Positions 4,154 through 6,402 of a DNA stretch of 6,402 nt are shown in pieces. The DNA lies in NCBI GenBank assembly GCA_937916415.1, contig CALGGH010000139.1, positions 1 through 6,402 of the forward strand. The letters are read 5' to 3'. A program made the position numbers and the translations under genes. Each line of letters opens with the position of its first letter. The stretch's first letter is position 1. The notes below the pieces were generated by a model. That model was not told the DNA's origin. It searched no databases and was given only the letters and a program-made list of their open reading frames with translations. This DNA is from an uncultured Lachnospiraceae bacterium. GTDB lineage: Bacteria; Bacillota; Clostridia; Lachnospirales; Lachnospiraceae.

Positions 4154-4939
4154 ATGTCAATAGAGAACGGTGTTTGGATAATGCGTGGCATGGCCTGGAA
4201 CGACCCGTATAGGATCAGGTCGTGGCAGGAGATAGTCAGTTGGATAAAGGAGGTTGGATTCCTGCCCCTTTTTGGAAACGACATAGCTGGTTTCTCGGCG
4301 GAGGAACATACGGCTCCTGATTACTGGTGGACGGGCAACAGAGAGCAGGATCCCTGGGAATGGCGAGAGATCATAGCCGCGGACAGGGAAGTGGCTTATG
4401 GCAAGTTTTTTGACAAAAAGGCAGGATTCATCAGCGTGGAATGGCTGCCGTACTTTGCCAATTTCCGCAGATACGGATATGATTTTGACGCCAGGTGGGA
4501 AGACGGACTCGCCAGCAGGCGTGAAAAGAAGATAATGGATTTCTACGTCGGCGAGGATGAAAACGGAGACACGTGCTTTAAGGATGACATGATCCTGTCC
4601 ACTGAATTAAAGAAGCTTGCCGGATTCGGCGGCGGCAAAAAGGCGGAGGGAGAGCGGCTCAGGAATTATGCCGGGATCGTGACTCAGCTTCAGATGGAAA
4701 CCTATCTCGTGATAGTTGATTTCAAAAAGCGCGTGAACAAGAGGAAAGAAGAGTACGGCATGCCCGTATCCATTATGCTTCCGCCTGAATCCGTGTGGGG
4801 ATATGAGACCGTCACCTCAGCATATTCTGAGGATCCCAGGGCTTCATGGGAGCGAATAATGAACAGGGTGCGCGAATTGTATCCCGGCGCATCCGAGAGC
4901 AGCATCATGAACCTTATCGGCAAGGAACCTCACTCATAA
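4154..4939 (+). CDS. AlkZ-related protein
   Basis: A 261-aa soluble protein. The stretch WNDPYRIRSWQEIVSWIKEVGFLPLFGNDIAGFS (about residues 15-48), the following APDYWWTG and DPWEWREII (about 54-75), VAYGKFFDKKAGFIS (80-94) and the later YAGIVTQLQMETYLVI are the pattern of a Firmicutes family that I recall being labelled AlkZ-related. It is named after a distant link to the winged-helix DNA glycosylase AlkZ. The catalytic QxQ/QxD-type motif of true AlkZ/AlkX glycosylases is not something I can identify here, so a DNA repair activity is unproven. The start ATG has AGAGG 5 bases upstream; internal Met codons at 10 and 13 lack this. It is preceded by the promoter, structured RNA and terminator at 3983-4117 and converges with tmcAL 26 bases downstream. 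The name rests on remembered family resemblance only. Confidence 0.7.
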   Translation: MSIENGVWIMRGMAWNDPYRIRSWQEIVSWIKEVGFLPLFGNDIAGFSAEEHTAPDYWWTGNREQDPWEWREIIAADREVAYGKFFDKKAGFISVEWLPYFANFRRYGYDFDARWEDGLASRREKKIMDFYVGEDENGDTCFKDDMILSTELKKLAGFGGGKKAEGERLRNYAGIVTQLQMETYLVIVDFKKRVNKRKEEYGMPVSIMLPPESVWGYETVTSAYSEDPRASWERIMNRVRELYPGASESSIMNLIGKEPHS

Positions 4940-4965
4940 GTCCCGGCAATGTGCCACAGCCGGAG

Positions 4966-6201
4966 TCACGTGATGATCGGGCTGACGCGCATCGTGTCAG
5001 CAGGACGGAATCCGAATTTGCGCGTGATCATGGCATCATACAGCCTGTCAGCCCTGATCGTTGCTTCAAATAGTTCAAGGGATCTTTCGTCAGTCAGGTT
5101 ACGCCCGGAATCCGCCGGCTTGCTTATAAGCGGTATGGAAGAACGGCTCTTAAGCTCGTGCATCAGTGCGCGGGCTTCTTTTTTGAATCCGAGGATCCTG
5201 GCGTACGGACAGGGCAGCAGAATCCCCTCATCATCCCTGGTCAGGTCACGCAGGTTCAGCATGACGTGCAGCATGGCACGGGACAGCCTGGAATACGTCA
5301 GTTCCTTGGTACGCATTGATTTAAGGTAATCAGCGGCATCATTGCCGCATGATCCGTAATACGCGTTCGTCATCCTGTCGGCCAGGTCGGGGTTTAAGTC
5401 CTGCAGCCTGCTTATCTGATCCACGTTCATCGTCAGCATCGCATGATCCAGATACGGAAGCATGTCACTGAGAGTGACGGGGCAGGTCCTGCCGATGGAA
5501 TTCATCAGGGATTCATGGCAGTCAGCCGGCACGCAGACCCCCAGGACGTCCCGCAGTGAATCCGGGCTGTCAAGGTTTTGGCTGATGGCCGCCCTGATGC
5601 CGGCAGCAGACGCATGTTCACTGATTGCCTCGTCATTGTAATTCATGCCGATCCGTGGTATTGCGACGGGGTCCATGCGGGAATCAAGCCTGATCATGGC
5701 CTTTATGTATTCTATGGCCAGCACGTTGTTGGAACCGTCCAAAAGGGAGGCATGCTCTGGCAGCGCGGCCGCACGTGCCGCAGGGTAGGAGAGCCCGGAC
5801 TTTAATCCCTGACGTAGCATGGAGTCATATTCGGGCGTCGGATTGACCAGGGTTAGCGCAATCTCGCGAAAGCCGTCCACGTCATCGCTTTCCGTGCCAA
5901 AGCATACGTGATCCACGGCACCGAGTGAGTTTAAGATGCTGATTCCGCCGTAAGCGAAGGCTTCGGCACTGGCAGTCGCATAAGAAACCGGCAGCTCCAG
6001 CACGAGGTCGGCGCCGCATTTTAGGGCGGCCAGGGCCCTGTCGGTCCTGCAGGTCACGGCCGGCTCGCCTCTTTGCACGAAACTGCCGCTCATGACGACC
6101 ACGACGTGATCAGCCCCGGTTTTGATGCGGGCCTGCTCGAACAGATATTTGTGTCCGTTGTGAAATGGATTGAATTCCGCGATTATCCCAACTGTTTTCA
6201 T
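4966..6201 (-). CDS. tmcAL: tRNA(Met) cytidine acetate ligase TmcAL
   Basis: TmcAL (formerly YlbM) uses acetate and ATP to make N4-acetylcytidine at the wobble position of elongator tRNA-Met, acting in the cytoplasm of Firmicutes. The N-terminal nucleotidyltransferase domain shows the signature MKTVGIIAEFNPFHNGH with the HxGH nucleotide-binding motif at 14-17. Also present are MSGSFVQRGEPA (37-48), DLVLELP (65-71), FGTES (101-105), SNNVLAIEYIKAM (157-169) and PRIGMNYND (182-190), covering the positions known for ATP binding in the family. At 411 residues it is full length. ATG at 6201 is chosen because the family starts exactly at this Met; in-frame TTG at 6225 and ATG at 6213 would add a tail not found in homologues. 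No ribosome binding site precedes the start, but an extended -10 box does. Palindromic repeats begin 24 bases upstream. Confidence 0.95.
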   Translation of the reverse strand: MKTVGIIAEFNPFHNGHKYLFEQARIKTGADHVVVVMSGSFVQRGEPAVTCRTDRALAALKCGADLVLELPVSYATASAEAFAYGGISILNSLGAVDHVCFGTESDDVDGFREIALTLVNPTPEYDSMLRQGLKSGLSYPAARAAALPEHASLLDGSNNVLAIEYIKAMIRLDSRMDPVAIPRIGMNYNDEAISEHASAAGIRAAISQNLDSPDSLRDVLGVCVPADCHESLMNSIGRTCPVTLSDMLPYLDHAMLTMNVDQISRLQDLNPDLADRMTNAYYGSCGNDAADYLKSMRTKELTYSRLSRAMLHVMLNLRDLTRDDEGILLPCPYARILGFKKEARALMHELKSRSSIPLISKPADSGRNLTDERSLELFEATIRADRLYDAMITRKFGFRPADTMRVSPIIT

Positions 6202-6208
6202 GCATATT

Positions 6209-6217
6209 ATCATAGCA
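6209..6217 (-). promoter_or_regulatory. Extended -10 box immediately before tmcAL
   Basis: On the minus strand TGCTATGAT fits the extended -10 pattern TGnTATnnT. Seven bases separate it from the ATG at 6201, so transcription would start at or within a base of the start codon. No good -35 is present at 17 bases (TTCCTT), but extended -10 promoters can do without one. Confidence 0.4.
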
Positions 6218-6224
6218 TGGATCA

Positions 6225-6251
6225 ATGATCAAAGGAACCGTCCCCTTGATC
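6225..6251. repeat. 27-bp palindromic repeat, copy 1
   Basis: The unit begins ATGATCAAAGGAACCG and ends TCCCCTTGATC. Its ends GATCAA/TTGATC are inverted, so each copy can form a small hairpin. This copy is identical to copy 2 and lies directly upstream of tmcAL. The layout resembles REP-type intergenic repeats. Confidence 0.85.
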
Positions 6252-6257
6252 CCCTTA

Positions 6258-6284
6258 ATGATCAAAGGAACCGTCCCCTTGATC
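6258..6284. repeat. 27-bp palindromic repeat, copy 2
   Basis: Identical to copy 1 and six bases away from it. A further CCCCTTGATC follows at once (6284-6293), suggesting a partial extra unit. Confidence 0.85.
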
Positions 6285-6309
6285 CCCTTGATCGGATTAG
6301 CGAAACAAG

Positions 6310-6336
6310 ATGATCAAAAGAACCGTCCCCTTGATC
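6310..6336. repeat. 27-bp palindromic repeat, copy 3
   Basis: Same unit with one G-to-A change (AAAAGAACCG instead of AAAGGAACCG), same orientation, 25 bases after copy 2. Confidence 0.85.
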
Positions 6337-6376
6337 AACCCAAAAATATTGTGCAGACGTTGAAAAAATGATAAAC

Positions 6377-6402
6377 AGATCGGAAGAGCGTCGTGTAGGG
6401 AA
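6377..6402. other. Illumina adapter remnant (sequencing artefact)
   Basis: The last 26 bases begin AGATCGGAAGAGC, followed by GTCGTGTAGGGAA. This matches the standard Illumina TruSeq adapter read-through sequence exactly as I remember it. It is not biological, and the true sequence ends at or before 6376. Confidence 0.97.

Noticed and set aside
4940..4965. Bidirectional terminator between the converging AlkZ-related gene and tmcAL
   Set aside because: CCGGC (4943-4947) and GCCGG (4959-4963) can pair, but the stem is only 5 bp and no T-run follows on either strand.
4949..5329. 126-codon plus-strand open frame
   Set aside because: It is antisense to the 3' part of tmcAL, a full-length recognised gene, and has no start signals.
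6225..6336. CRISPR array
   Set aside because: Only three repeats, with spacers of 6 and 25 bases and palindromic repeat ends; there are no uniform spacers or cas genes.

Overview
The window joins two blocks of very different composition. Positions 1 to about 2185 are AT-rich (roughly 30% GC by eye) and hold four small or medium genes, all on the minus strand. Positions from about 2200 to the right end are much richer in GC (roughly 50-55%) and look like ordinary chromosome of a Gram-positive anaerobe of the Clostridia, most likely Lachnospiraceae-like. The reasons are the lipoprotein type, the Firmicutes tRNA-modification enzyme TmcAL, a tRNA gene without encoded CCA, and the style of the small repeats. 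The species cannot be named from sequence alone.

Left block: a partial gene runs off the left edge (363-1), followed by a 68-aa protein, a 280-aa guanylate-kinase-like protein with an extra C-terminal region, and a 91-aa protein. Each gene has its own strong ribosome binding site. Each is separated from the next by a minus-strand terminator hairpin, followed directly by a conserved two-part promoter-like element (TTTGTTTG, exactly 13 bases, then CATATTTA). That element occurs four times, once before every gene. This one-gene-per-unit layout, with small unknown proteins and a nucleotide kinase, is typical of a bacteriophage or phage-like element. The block stops abruptly: the terminator at 2162-2176 has no gene in front of it.

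Right block: a YtfQ-like sugar-binding lipoprotein and a PilZ domain protein probably form an operon. They are followed by a 150-bp palindromic MITE-like element, a terminator, a tRNA-Gly(CCC), and a consensus sigma-A promoter. That promoter feeds a short structured RNA ending in a strong terminator just before an AlkZ-related protein gene. This promoter-structure-terminator-gene order could be a small RNA or a cis-acting attenuator. The convergent tmcAL gene follows. It has no ribosome binding site but carries an extended -10 box placed so that its mRNA may be leaderless. Upstream of it lie three copies of a 27-bp palindromic repeat.

The last 26 bases (6377-6402) are Illumina adapter sequence, so the right end is an untrimmed read end. 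This raises the chance that the abrupt AT-rich/GC-rich junction near 2190 is an assembly chimera rather than a real insertion boundary.
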